Shown in pieces: positions 1-8,148 of a DNA stretch of 64,000 nucleotides. Made by a program: the position numbers and the translations under genes. Position 1 is the stretch's first letter; every line of letters starts with the position of its first letter. The stretch comes from DATEOR01 sp036279015 (lineage in GTDB: Bacteria; Actinomycetota; Thermoleophilia; Gaiellales; Gaiellaceae). The notes under the pieces are model-generated. The model ran no database searches. It was not told where the DNA came from and saw only the letters and a list, made by a program, of their open reading frames with translations. The stretch lies in contig DASUJY010000072.1 of assembly GCA_036279015.1 (NCBI GenBank), positions 10,322 to 74,321 of the forward strand. Direction: 5' to 3'.

Positions 1-313
1 AGTGGTAGCCGACGAAGACGGCCGCGTCGAAGCTCTCGTCGAGGCCCTGCACCATGCACATCGGCTTGTGGAAGCCCTTGATCACACGGGCGCGCGAGTC
101 GATCTCCTCGAGCAAGAGGTTGCGCTGGATCCAGTGCGAGTCGTTGACGAGCACCTCGTCGGCGCCGGCGTCGAAGGCGCCGAGGACGGCGGCGTTGGCA
201 TCGCCGGTCATGAACATACGGCCACGCTGGTAGTCGGATCCGTCCGGGAGGACGTCCTCCGGGTCGGTCATGGCGGTGGCGCCTTCCATGTCGACAGAGA
301 TGAAGACCTTCAA
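1..313 (-). CDS. M55 family D-aminopeptidase (DppA-like), N-terminal part
   Basis: The minus-strand reading begins MKVFISVDMEGATAM and continues with a GDANAAVLGAFDAGADE stretch and VNDSHW. This is the N-terminus of M55 (DppA-type) zinc D-aminopeptidases, in which SxDxEG supplies metal ligands. The start is TTG at 311-313, preceded by AAAGGAG about 7 nt upstream; no ATG fits the family N-terminus. The gene runs off the left edge after about 104 residues. It lies 13 nt downstream of the DppC-like permease and is the last visible gene of the peptide-transport arm. M55 enzymes remove N-terminal D-residues from short peptides, which fits a role in using imported D-amino-acid peptides. Family assignment is firm; substrate is inferred. 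Confidence 0.85.
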   Translation of the reverse strand, partial: MKVFISVDMEGATAMTDPEDVLPDGSDYQRGRMFMTGDANAAVLGAFDAGADEVLVNDSHWIQRNLLLEEIDSRARVIKGFHKPMCMVQGLDESFDAAVFVGYH

Positions 314-326
314 CGCGCGCTCCTTT

Positions 327-1211
327 CTAGACGGTGAGCCGGAATCGTTCCCCCATTCGCTCTGCAAGCCCGTCGCCGACCAGGCTGAGACCGATGCCCA
401 CGACGACGATCACGGCACCGGGGAGCGTGGTGATCCACCAGGCGTTTAGGAGGAAGTTCTGTCCGTCGGCGACCATCGCGCCCCATTCCGCCTGCGGAGG
501 GCGGACGCCGAGGCCGAGGAACGAGAGCGCCGCGACGAGCAGAATGTTCAGGACGAAGTCGGCCATCGAGAAGACGATGCTCGGCCGCAGTAGGTTCGGG
601 ATCGCGTGACGGAGGATGATCCGCGTGCGCGAGTAGCCGAGCGCCTCGCCGGCGAGCATGAACTCCTGTTCGCGCAGAACGAGCATCTCCGCCCGGCTGA
701 GACGGGCGTACATGCTCCAGGCGACGGCGAGAACGGCGATGTAGACGCCGGTCACCCCCGGCCCCACGACGGCGAGGATTGCGATTACGAGCACGAGGAA
801 CGGGAACGCAATCACGACGTCGACGAGCCGCATGATCACCGTGTCAACCCAGCCGCCGAAGTAGCCGGCGACCGCCCCCAGCAGGACCCCGTAGGTGAGC
901 GGCACATACGTCGTGATGAAGCCGATCTGGAGGTCGACCCGCGCTGCGTAGACGACCCGCGAGAAGACGTCCCGACCGAGGTTGTCCGTCCCCATCAGAT
1001 GGCTCCACGACGGGGGCTGGAACGCATTGATCAGGTTCTGCGCATTCGGCGGATACGGGGCGATCAGTGGCGCGAAGATCGCCACCAGCGCCACGGCGAC
1101 GACGATCCCGACACCCACGTACAGCGTCGCGTTTGCCCAGCGGCGTTCGGCCCGGCCTTGACGCCGGATCCGCGCCGCGCTCGCAAGCAGCACCTCCTGC
1201 CTGGCCGCCAT
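327..1211 (-). CDS. Peptide ABC transporter permease, DppC/OppC type
   Basis: A 294-residue inner-membrane permease. One N-terminal transmembrane helix (about residues 28-50) is followed by the HPFGTD-like segment MGTDNLGRDVFSRV, typical of OppC/DppC proteins. The BPD_transp_1 domain follows with about five more helices. An EALGYSRTRIILRHAIPNL segment corresponds to the EAA loop that docks on the ATPase. The ATG overlaps the stop of the preceding DppB-like permease by 1 nt, so the two are translationally coupled. It pairs with that permease and the lipoprotein at 2153-3799. The matching ATPase genes are not seen and presumably lie beyond the left edge. Confidence 0.93.
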   Translation of the reverse strand: MAARQEVLLASAARIRRQGRAERRWANATLYVGVGIVVAVALVAIFAPLIAPYPPNAQNLINAFQPPSWSHLMGTDNLGRDVFSRVVYAARVDLQIGFITTYVPLTYGVLLGAVAGYFGGWVDTVIMRLVDVVIAFPFLVLVIAILAVVGPGVTGVYIAVLAVAWSMYARLSRAEMLVLREQEFMLAGEALGYSRTRIILRHAIPNLLRPSIVFSMADFVLNILLVAALSFLGLGVRPPQAEWGAMVADGQNFLLNAWWITTLPGAVIVVVGIGLSLVGDGLAERMGERFRLTV

Positions 1212-2146
1212 CAGGACAGGCGCACCCGCGGATCGATCAGCGCGTAGGAGAAGTCGGCCAGCAGGTTGATCACGATCACAATCAGCCCGAACACGAGCGT
1301 GAGCGCCTGGATCGTCGGGAAGTCGCGCGTGTAGATCGAGTCGACGAGGAGCTGCCCGAGCCCGGGAATGTCGAACACCTTTTCGATCACGACCGCACTC
1401 GAGATCAGCCAGCCGAGGTTGACCGCGAGCACGGTGATCGTCGAGATCGACGAGTTCCGAAGCGCATGCTTCAGGACGACTCGCGACTCGGCCACCCCGC
1501 GTGCGCGCGCCGCCTCGATGTACTCGCTCGCGAAGACATCGGTCAGGCTCGAGCGCAGCGACCGGATCAGCATCGCCGCCAGGAAGACGCCAACCGTGAA
1601 CGCAGGCAGGGTCAGGTGCATGACGTGGTCGAAAAAACCCTTCCCGTACCCGGACACCGGGAAGACGCCTAGGTCGAGCGAGAGCTTGCGGATCAGGAGC
1701 AGCCCGAGCCAGAACGCAGGCATCGCGAACCCGATCAGGGTCACGATCCGGATCGTGTGGTCCGGCAGCCGGTTCCGCCGCAAGGCCGAGACGATCCCCA
1801 GAGGCAGCGCGAGCACGACCGCGATCAACGTCCCGTAGCCGAGCAGGAACAGGCTCGGCCCGAGCCGCTCCCCGACCACGCCCGAGACGGGGCGGCGCAG
1901 GATGATGGACTCACCGAAGTCGCCGTGCGTAAGGCCGCCGACGAAGTCGAGGTACTGGGTCGGAAGCGGCCGGTCGATCCCGAGCTCGTGCTTGACCGCG
2001 GCGATCCGCTCCGGCGGTGCCTTCCCGCCCAACATGATCCGGATCGGATCACCCGGGACGGCGTGAATGAGGACGAACGCGACCAGCGTGATCCCGATCA
2101 CGACCGGGATCGCGTGCAGGACGCGCAGACCGAGGAAGCGAGCCAC
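1211..2146 (-). CDS. Peptide ABC transporter permease, DppB/OppB type
   Basis: A 311-residue permease of the OppB/DppB family. The N-terminal helix (FLGLRVLHAIPVVIGITLVAF) is followed by the family signature PGDPIRIMLGGKAPPE, and about five further helices form the BPD_transp_1 domain. The EAA-like loop EAARARGVAESRVVLKHAL lies near residues 197-215. Translation starts at GTG, 6 nt after the stop of the binding protein. The C-terminus VFGLIVIVINLLADFSYALI-DPRVRL is standard for DppB. It forms the membrane channel with the neighbouring DppC-like subunit. Confidence 0.93.
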   Translation of the reverse strand: MARFLGLRVLHAIPVVIGITLVAFVLIHAVPGDPIRIMLGGKAPPERIAAVKHELGIDRPLPTQYLDFVGGLTHGDFGESIILRRPVSGVVGERLGPSLFLLGYGTLIAVVLALPLGIVSALRRNRLPDHTIRIVTLIGFAMPAFWLGLLLIRKLSLDLGVFPVSGYGKGFFDHVMHLTLPAFTVGVFLAAMLIRSLRSSLTDVFASEYIEAARARGVAESRVVLKHALRNSSISTITVLAVNLGWLISSAVVIEKVFDIPGLGQLLVDSIYTRDFPTIQALTLVFGLIVIVINLLADFSYALIDPRVRLS

Positions 2147-2152
2147 GAACCG

Positions 2153-3799
2153 CTAGTCGCTGAGCGACACGTCCTCGAGCGGCCACCAGGCCGTCTTCAC
2201 GGTCCGGAAGCCTTGCACCTTCGAGTTGATCCCGGTCCGGGCCGGCGTGAAGAAGAGCGCGACCATCGGCGCGTCGTCCATGACCAGCTGTTGCAGGTCG
2301 CCGAAGGCCTTCTCACGCACCGACTCCTCCAGAGTGTTCGCCGCCTGGGCGATCAGCTTCGTCGCGTTCGCGCTGTTGTACTGGGTGAAAAACGACTTCG
2401 TTCCGCCCGGAGCGGTGTAGTCGAACTGGATCGCCGCCAGCTCGTCCGGAGCGGAGACGTCGCTCGTGATGTACCAGTTCGCGCCGGCGGTGTAGTTGAA
2501 GTTGGAGAAGTTCGTGTACGCGGTGCCGATGTCGGCGTTCTGGATCTGGACGTCCACGCCGATCCCGCTCCAGCTCTCCTTCACGATCTGGGCGAGTTGC
2601 TGCGTGATCACGTCGCCAGTAGGAACGACCAGCGGAACCGTGAACCCGTCCGCGGCCGACGACTGACCCATCAGCTCACGCGCCTTGTCAAGGTCGAACG
2701 GATACGGCTCCACGTCGCTTCGCCAGTACTTCATCTTCGGCATCATGTGGTTGGCGATCTCGGCGTTGCCGAAGTAGATCGTCTGGCGCATCGCCTCCTT
2801 GTCGGTGGCGTAGTTCAGCGCCTGGCGAACACGCGCGTCGTCGAGCGGCTTCTCCGCGTTGTTCAACCAGATGCCGTCGAAGCGGTAGATCTCTTCGATC
2901 TCGACGTCGATGTCGTCCTGCTTGTCCAGCTGCTCGATCTGGGCGTACGGAATGTTGAGCGCCACGTCCGACTCGCCCGCCTGCACCTTCAGGACGCGGG
3001 TGTTGTCGTCGGGGACGTACGGGATCATGACCTCGTCCAAGAGTGGCTTGTCCGCCTTCCAGTAGTTCTCGTTGCGGGCGAGGTGCACGAATTGGCCCTT
3101 GGAGAACTTGACGAGCTTGAACGGGCCCGTGCCGACCGGCTGCTGCGCGAACTTGTCACCGAGCTCCTCGACCATCTTCTTCGGGACGATCGAGGCGGCG
3201 AAGATATTCAGATTCTGCAGGAAGGGCGCGAACGGCCCCTTCAGCTGCACCTCGACATCGGAATCGCCGGTCGCGCGCACCGACTTCACGGGGCCGAACA
3301 GGAACGAGTACGCGCTGCCCTTCGGATCGAAGATCCGCTCCAACGAGAAGATGACGTCGTCGACCGTCATCGGCGTGCCGTCGGAGAACTTCACGCCCTT
3401 GCGCAGGTGGAACGTGTAGATCGTCCCGTCCGGCGAGATGTCCCACGACTCCGCCAACGAGGGGACGACGTCCGTGGAGTTCTCGTTGATCGTCGTCAGC
3501 TGGTCGAACATGTTGTAGAGCACGTAGATCGAGCCGTTGTCGCTCGGCACGATCGGATCGAGCGAGAGCGGCTCCTCTGGGCGGGCCATCGTCAACGTCC
3601 CGCCCCGCTTGCCCGTTGCGCCGCCGACCGCCTCGGCCGTCGACGTCTCACCGCCCGCCGACCCGCCTCCACCACCGCAGGCGGCAAGAAGACTCGGCGT
3701 CGCCACCATGGCGCCGAGCCCCCCGAAGCGAATCAGCAGCTGCTTGCGCGTGATCTCGCGGTTGACGAACTCTTCCATCGACTCGAACTCGTTGCTCAC
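2153..3799 (-). CDS. Peptide-binding lipoprotein, SBP family 5 (DppA/OppA type)
   Basis: A 548-residue extracytoplasmic solute-binding protein. The N-terminus carries TRKQLLIRFGG, a Tat-like or atypical signal, then the lipobox LLAAC near residue 41. A Gly-rich linker leads into the SBP_bac_5 fold: LAESWDISPDGTIYTFHLRK and VKFSDGTPMTVDDVIFS are diagnostic. It starts at GTG. Gene order SBP-DppB-DppC-M55 and the upstream XRE-cupin regulator 52 nt away indicate one operon. The ligand is probably short peptides; neighbouring D-aminopeptidase and D-amino-acid-type enzymes suggest D-residue peptides, but the ligand cannot be read from the sequence. Confidence 0.93.
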   Translation of the reverse strand: MSNEFESMEEFVNREITRKQLLIRFGGLGAMVATPSLLAACGGGGGSAGGETSTAEAVGGATGKRGGTLTMARPEEPLSLDPIVPSDNGSIYVLYNMFDQLTTINENSTDVVPSLAESWDISPDGTIYTFHLRKGVKFSDGTPMTVDDVIFSLERIFDPKGSAYSFLFGPVKSVRATGDSDVEVQLKGPFAPFLQNLNIFAASIVPKKMVEELGDKFAQQPVGTGPFKLVKFSKGQFVHLARNENYWKADKPLLDEVMIPYVPDDNTRVLKVQAGESDVALNIPYAQIEQLDKQDDIDVEIEEIYRFDGIWLNNAEKPLDDARVRQALNYATDKEAMRQTIYFGNAEIANHMMPKMKYWRSDVEPYPFDLDKARELMGQSSAADGFTVPLVVPTGDVITQQLAQIVKESWSGIGVDVQIQNADIGTAYTNFSNFNYTAGANWYITSDVSAPDELAAIQFDYTAPGGTKSFFTQYNSANATKLIAQAANTLEESVREKAFGDLQQLVMDDAPMVALFFTPARTGINSKVQGFRTVKTAWWPLEDVSLSD

Positions 3800-3851
3800 G
3801 AAGCCTCCCTCACTCGGTTTCGTCCACCTGCCCCCACGTCGCCCCGACTGC

Positions 3852-4466
3852 TCACCATGGCGGCGTCGCCGCCCCGATGACGATGCTCACACCCGTCGCT
3901 GACGCGTTGCGAAACGCGTGCGGCCTCTCGGTCCGAAACCGCACTGCGTCGCCCTGCGCCATCCGGTACGGCTCGTCGCCGACGAGCAAGTCGACCGCTC
4001 CCTGGAGCACGTAGGCGAACTCCTCGCCCGCGTGCGCGATCTTGTCGTTCGCGTATCCGCCGCCCGGCTCGAACGAGAGCAGGTAGGGCTGCAACTGGTG
4101 GCCCTTGCTCGGTCCGAGGAGCTGGTAGAGAACGCCCTTCCCGCGGCGAACGCCTGGAGTCGTGGCCGCAGCCCCCCGAAGAACCTCGACGTCGTCGCCG
4201 CCGTCTCCCGGGTTCTCCGCTTCCGCCAGCAGCTCGGTGAGCTGGAGACCGAAGTGGTCGGCGACCTGCTGCAGCCGGCGTAACGACACACCGCCCTTGC
4301 TGTTCTCGAGCGCCGACAGCGACGACGCGGCCATGCCGATCGCCCGCGCTTGCTCGCGTAGGCTCAAACCCGCCTGGATGCGAAGCCGTCTAATCCGCTG
4401 ACCGACGAACTCGGCGAGGCCGTCGTCACTCGGTATCTCTCTCGCCGCTACGGACTGTCCACTCAA
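3852..4466 (-). CDS. XRE-family regulator with C-terminal cupin domain
   Basis: An XRE helix-turn-helix domain (IRRLRIQAGLSLREQARAIG, then ASSLSALENSKG) occupies roughly residues 20-75. A cupin sensor domain (about 120-204; PYLLSFEPGGGYANDK, HAGEEFAYVLQGAVDL) follows. This HTH-cupin layout is common in regulators of amino-acid and polyamine catabolism. The reading frame is open far upstream, but those residues overlap the divergent gene, so I chose the TTG at 4464-4466 (MSGQSVAARE). That start is only 29 bp from the divergent start. It probably controls both arms and itself through the palindrome at 4488-4504. The start is less certain than the family. Confidence 0.85.
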   Translation of the reverse strand: MSGQSVAAREIPSDDGLAEFVGQRIRRLRIQAGLSLREQARAIGMAASSLSALENSKGGVSLRRLQQVADHFGLQLTELLAEAENPGDGGDDVEVLRGAAATTPGVRRGKGVLYQLLGPSKGHQLQPYLLSFEPGGGYANDKIAHAGEEFAYVLQGAVDLLVGDEPYRMAQGDAVRFRTERPHAFRNASATGVSIVIGAATPPW

Positions 4467-4487
4467 ACTGAACGCCGACGTTAGAGT

Positions 4488-4504
4488 GTTCGGCAGTGCC
4501 GAAC
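4488..4504. promoter_or_regulatory. Perfect 17-bp palindrome, probable operator of divergent module
   Basis: GTTCGGCA-G-TGCCGAAC has 8-bp arms around a single base. It sits between the divergent regulator and the DUF1611 gene and covers the latter's GTG start (4496-4498). Position and symmetry fit an operator for the adjacent XRE-cupin dimer; binding is inferred. Confidence 0.55.
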
Positions 4505-5593
4505 GTAGCACCTGGCTCCCGGCGGCGCAATCCCGTACCGAGGCGCTACCTCGTCCTCGCCGAAGGCCACGCGACCGACCTACACCACGGAAAGACGATG
4601 CGCGGCTTGCTCCGCTACCGCCGGGACGAGGTCGCCGCGATCCTCGACTCCGAGCACGCCGGCGAGGAGATCGAGGGTGTTCCCGTCGTCGCAACCGTCG
4701 CGGACGGCCTGGGCCACGGGCCGAATGCCGCATTCATCGGAGTGGCGCCCGCCGGCGGACGACTGCCCGCCGTCTGGCACCAGATCCTCCGAGATGCTGT
4801 CGAAGCGGGCCTCGACGTCGAGTCGGGGATGCACGTCTTCCTCGCCGACGACCCGGAGCTGGCCGCGCTCGCAAGCGAACGCGGCGTCGAGCTCCGCGAC
4901 CTCCGCCGCCCTCCTGCGGGCCTCTCCGTTCCCACGGGGGCGAACCTGGAGCATGACGCGGCGGTTGTCCTCACCGTCGGATCCGACTGCGCGATCGGGA
5001 AGATGACCGTAAGTCTCGAACTCGACCGGACCGCGCGCGAACGTGGACTCGCATCCGTCTTCGTCCCCACCGGCCAGACCGGGATCGCCATCGCCGGCTG
5101 GGGCGTCTGTGTTGATGCGGTCGTCGCTGACTTCATCGCCGGCGCGACCGAACGGCTCGTCGTCGAAGGCGCCGACCGCGGCGACCTCCTCTGGGTCGAA
5201 GGACAGGGGTCGCTCGTCCACCCGCAGTACTCCGGCGTCACGCTCGGTCTCTTCCACGGGAGCGCTCCGCATGTCCTCGTCCTCTGCCACGAGGCGGGCA
5301 CGACCCAGATCGAAGGCTGTCCCGGTCACCCGATCCCGCCCCTGCGCGAGCTCGTCGAACTCCACGAGCGGATGTCGCTCCCAGCCCGCAAGGCCCGCGT
5401 GGCCGCCGTCGCGCTCAACACGCGTCGCCTCGACGAGCGCGAGGCGCGCGCCGCCGCCTCGGCCGTCGAGGACGAGGTGCGCCTCCCCGCGGACGACCCG
5501 GTCCGCTTCGGTGCCGACCGGCTGCTCGACGCCGTCCTCGCCGCACTCCCCGAGCGACACCCCCGGACACGGAACCCAATCGCCGCCCGATGA
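4496..5593 (+). CDS. DUF1611 / DgcN-family protein
   Basis: A 365-residue protein matching DUF1611. The N-terminal domain (RRYLVLAEG, HGKTMRGLLRYR) precedes a P-loop-like domain with VGSDCAIGKMTVSLEL and PTGQTGIAIAGWG. WVEGQGSLVHPQYSGVTLGL and HEAGTTQIEG follow, all hallmark segments of the family. Some characterised DUF1611 proteins (DgcN) are reported as D-glutamate N-acetyltransferases acting in D-glutamate catabolism, and family members often neighbour dipeptide epimerases. Here it neighbours a D-aminopeptidase and peptide transporter, consistent with D-amino-acid use. The GTG start overlaps the palindrome; no later start keeps the conserved RRYLVLAEG. Its stop overlaps the next ATG by 4 nt. 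Confidence 0.82.
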   Translation: MPNVAPGSRRRNPVPRRYLVLAEGHATDLHHGKTMRGLLRYRRDEVAAILDSEHAGEEIEGVPVVATVADGLGHGPNAAFIGVAPAGGRLPAVWHQILRDAVEAGLDVESGMHVFLADDPELAALASERGVELRDLRRPPAGLSVPTGANLEHDAAVVLTVGSDCAIGKMTVSLELDRTARERGLASVFVPTGQTGIAIAGWGVCVDAVVADFIAGATERLVVEGADRGDLLWVEGQGSLVHPQYSGVTLGLFHGSAPHVLVLCHEAGTTQIEGCPGHPIPPLRELVELHERMSLPARKARVAAVALNTRRLDEREARAAASAVEDEVRLPADDPVRFGADRLLDAVLAALPERHPRTRNPIAAR

Positions 5594-6753
5594 CGCCGCC
5601 TGCGATCGATCCAGACGCGTTGGGCGACTTCGCCCGCCGCCTTGTCAGCGTGCGCAGCCCCTCCGGCGAGGAGGGCGACCTTGCCGTGCTCGTCGCCACC
5701 GAGATGGAGCGCCTCGGCTTCACCGTCGAGGTCGACGAGCTCGGAAACGTGATCGGCACGGTCGACGGCGGGCCGGGCCGGTGCGTCCTCCTCGACGCGC
5801 ACATGGACACCGTCGGGGTCACCGACCCGTCCGCCTGGAGCCACGATCCGTCCGGGGAGATTGCGGACGGTCGCCTCTGGGGCCGTGGGGCGATGGACAT
5901 CAAAGGCCCGCTCGCCGCTGCGATCCACGGGGCCGCCTCGTTCGCGGCCCACGTCGCCGGCCGCATCGTCGTCTCGGCGAGCGTCGCCGAGGAGCTCGTC
6001 GAGGGACCCGCGCTCGCCGAGATCGCCAAGCGCGTCCTCCCCGATACCGTCGTCATCTGTGAGGCCACCTCGCTTCGGATCGCGCGCGGCCAGCGTGGTC
6101 GCGCCGAAGTCCAGGTGGAAGTGCTCGGGAGCCCTACCCACACGGCCCGACCGGAGCTCGGTGTCAACGCCGCCGAAGGAATGGCCGACGTCATCGCCGA
6201 GCTGCGCTCCCTCGAACTACCGACGCATCCCGTCCTCGGCGACGCGATCCTCGTCCTCACCGACGTCATCTCGCGGCCCTACCCCGGCCTTTCGGTCGTC
6301 CCGGACAGGTGCGTGGCAACGTACGACCGCCGCACGCTTCCCGGCGAGGACGAGGAAGCGGTGCTCGAACCGGTTCGCGCCACCCTCGAGCGGGCGCTCG
6401 CACGAACCGGCGCCTCCGGCAAGACACGGATAGCTGACGACGACTTCGCGACCTACACGGGAGCCCGCCTGACGGCGCCGAACTTCGCGCCCGCCTGGTT
6501 CTACGACGACAACGCGCCACACGTTCGCACCGCGCTCGACGCTCTCCGAGAAGCGGGTCTTCCGGCCGAGCTCACGCACTACGCGTTCTGCACGAACGGG
6601 AGCGCAAGCGCCGGACGGCTGGGCATCCCCACGCTCGGCTACGGCCCGGGCGACGAGGCGCTCGCGCATCGCATCGACGAGCACATCGAGCTCGCAGAGC
6701 TCGAAGCCGGCTCCCGCGGCTATGCCGCGCTCACCGCCGCGCTTACCGGGTGA
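5590..6753 (+). CDS. M20 metallohydrolase, YgeY/ArgE-DapE type
   Basis: A 387-residue M20 zinc hydrolase. DAHMDTVGV carries the first metal ligand and catalytic Asp (about residues 60-68). GRGAMDIKGPLAAAIHGAA carries the bridging Asp, and SVAEELVEGPAL carries the Glu-Glu pair. A dimerisation domain follows with SPTHTARPELGVNAAEG. The closest family by feel is YgeY, whose gene neighbours the diaminopropionate ammonia-lyase gene ygeX in E. coli; the same pairing occurs here. It is coupled to DUF1611 upstream and the PLP enzyme downstream by 4-nt ATGA and GTGA overlaps. Likely reaction: hydrolysis of an N-acyl, N-carbamoyl or peptide bond of an amino acid; exact substrate unknown. Confidence 0.85.
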   Translation: MTPPAIDPDALGDFARRLVSVRSPSGEEGDLAVLVATEMERLGFTVEVDELGNVIGTVDGGPGRCVLLDAHMDTVGVTDPSAWSHDPSGEIADGRLWGRGAMDIKGPLAAAIHGAASFAAHVAGRIVVSASVAEELVEGPALAEIAKRVLPDTVVICEATSLRIARGQRGRAEVQVEVLGSPTHTARPELGVNAAEGMADVIAELRSLELPTHPVLGDAILVLTDVISRPYPGLSVVPDRCVATYDRRTLPGEDEEAVLEPVRATLERALARTGASGKTRIADDDFATYTGARLTAPNFAPAWFYDDNAPHVRTALDALREAGLPAELTHYAFCTNGSASAGRLGIPTLGYGPGDEALAHRIDEHIELAELEAGSRGYAALTAALTG

Positions 6754-7889
6754 CGCGGCTTCTGCGAAACTCCGGTCGCGGGCCGCTTCCCCGCTCTACG
6801 GCGCCGAGCGGCGAGCCGCTCGCCTACCACCGCCGTCTGCCCGGCTACCAGCCAACACCGCTCGTCGACGCGCCACGGCTCGCGAGGCGGCTCGGCGTCG
6901 GTCGCGTCTCGGTCAAGGACGAATCGGCCCGGCTCGGATTGCCCTCGTTCAAGATCCTCGGCGCCTCCTGGGCGACATACTGCGCCCTCCGCGAGCGCTT
7001 CCCCGAACGACTCGACGGCTGGGAGACGTTCGACGAGCTCGCGGCCCGCACCCGCATGCTCGGCCCGCTCACGCTCGCCGCCGCCACCGACGGCAACCAC
7101 GGCCGGGCACTCGCCCGCATCGCAGCCCTGCTCGGCCTGACCGCCCGCATCTACGTTCCCGCCGGCACGGCGCAAGCACAGATCGACGCCATCACCGGCG
7201 AAGGAGCAGCCGTTACGGTCGTCGACGGAACCTACGGCGACGCCGTCGCCCGTTCGGCCGCCGACGCGGACGACCGCTGCCTCGTCGTCTCCGACACCTC
7301 GTGGCCCGGCTACGAAGACACACCGCGCCGCGTCATCGACGGCTACTCGACGATCCTTTGCGAGATCGACGACCAGCTCGAGGCCCGCGGCTGGTCGCCG
7401 CCGGACGTGGTCTTCGTTCAGATCGGCGTGGGGGCACTCGCAGCAGCGGTCATCCGTCACGTCCGCCGTCGCGACAGCAACCCGCTCATCATCGGCGTCG
7501 AACCAGTCGACGCCGCCTGCGCCCTCGCCTCTGCCGAGGCAGGCGCCATCGCGAACGTCCCCGGTCCGCACCGTTCGATCATGGCCGGGCTCAACTGCGA
7601 CGCCCCCTCCCTCGTCGCCTGGCCAACCCTGTACACCGGAATCGACTGGTTCCTGGCCCTCGACGACACGTGGGCGGCGGAGGGAGTTCGAGCCCTCGCG
7701 GACGAAGCCATCGTCGCAGGCGAGACCGGAGCGGCCGGCGCAGCGGGAGCACTAGCGCTCGCCACAGAGCCCACATCGCCGCAGGACATTGGGCTACACC
7801 CACAAGCCCACCTCCTCGTCCTCTGCACCGAGGGCGCTACCGATCCAGAAACCTACGCCGCGTCAACCGGCGACTGTATGGCATCGTGA
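6750..7889 (+). CDS. Diaminopropionate ammonia-lyase-like PLP enzyme (YgeX family)
   Basis: A 379-residue fold-type II PLP enzyme. VKDESARLGLPSFKILGA carries the PLP-binding Lys in SFK. TDGNHGRALARIA is the phosphate/substrate Asn loop, and DTSWPGYEDTPRRVIDGYST is a segment characteristic of 2,3-diaminopropionate ammonia-lyase. VQIGVGALAAAVIRH is the Gly-rich loop. Family enzymes cleave D- or L-2,3-diaminopropionate to pyruvate and ammonia, and some also act on D-serine. It is the last gene of the DUF1611-M20-lyase operon and starts at GTG overlapping the M20 stop. Threonine-synthase-like or other deaminase activity cannot be excluded. Confidence 0.82.
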   Translation: MTRLLRNSGRGPLPRSTAPSGEPLAYHRRLPGYQPTPLVDAPRLARRLGVGRVSVKDESARLGLPSFKILGASWATYCALRERFPERLDGWETFDELAARTRMLGPLTLAAATDGNHGRALARIAALLGLTARIYVPAGTAQAQIDAITGEGAAVTVVDGTYGDAVARSAADADDRCLVVSDTSWPGYEDTPRRVIDGYSTILCEIDDQLEARGWSPPDVVFVQIGVGALAAAVIRHVRRRDSNPLIIGVEPVDAACALASAEAGAIANVPGPHRSIMAGLNCDAPSLVAWPTLYTGIDWFLALDDTWAAEGVRALADEAIVAGETGAAGAAGALALATEPTSPQDIGLHPQAHLLVLCTEGATDPETYAASTGDCMAS

Positions 7890-7934
7890 GCACACCGCCG
7901 GGCCATCCTCCAAGATCATGTCCACACAACCCAC

Positions 7935-8140
7935 ATTTGCAGCGGTTTCTTCGGGTGGTCAATGCCCCCCGCGTCCATCCGCGGCCGATCCTGTGCGACA
8001 CGTCAGTGCACCGTTTCGCCCGGAGATAATCTCCTCCGCTCCGTCCGCTTGAGCTCCAGCATCTGCACCACAAATCGACCCGAGCCGGTGTCTGCGCGAC
8101 GGTTAAGTGGACGTCAGAAGACGCTGATTTGCAGCGATTT
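7935..8140 (+). repeat. Near-identical 14-bp direct repeat pair next to tmRNA 3' end
   Basis: ATTTGCAGCGGTTT (7935-7948) recurs as ATTTGCAGCGATTT (8127-8140), 13 of 14 identical. The second copy is 8 nt from the tmRNA 3' end. The 7890-8148 interval carries no convincing gene; the short frames across it are shadows. Confidence 0.35.
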
Positions 8141-8142
8141 TT
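8122..8142 (+). terminator. Possible intrinsic terminator between the lyase gene and ssrA
   Basis: A 5-bp stem CGCTG/CAGCG with an ATTTG loop is followed by A then five Ts on the plus strand. It could end the DUF1611-M20-lyase transcript about 230 nt after its stop codon. On the minus strand it lies just past ssrA and could serve both directions. The stem is short. Confidence 0.35.
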
Positions 8143-8148
8143 ATGAAG

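Noticed and set aside
1757..3880. About 700-codon plus-strand open frame
   Set aside because: Antisense to the peptide-binding protein and permease genes; no domain.
4467..4733. N-terminal extension of the XRE-cupin regulator
   Set aside because: It is Arg/Pro/Ser-rich, overlaps the divergent DUF1611 gene and crosses the palindrome; TTG at 4466 is more plausible.
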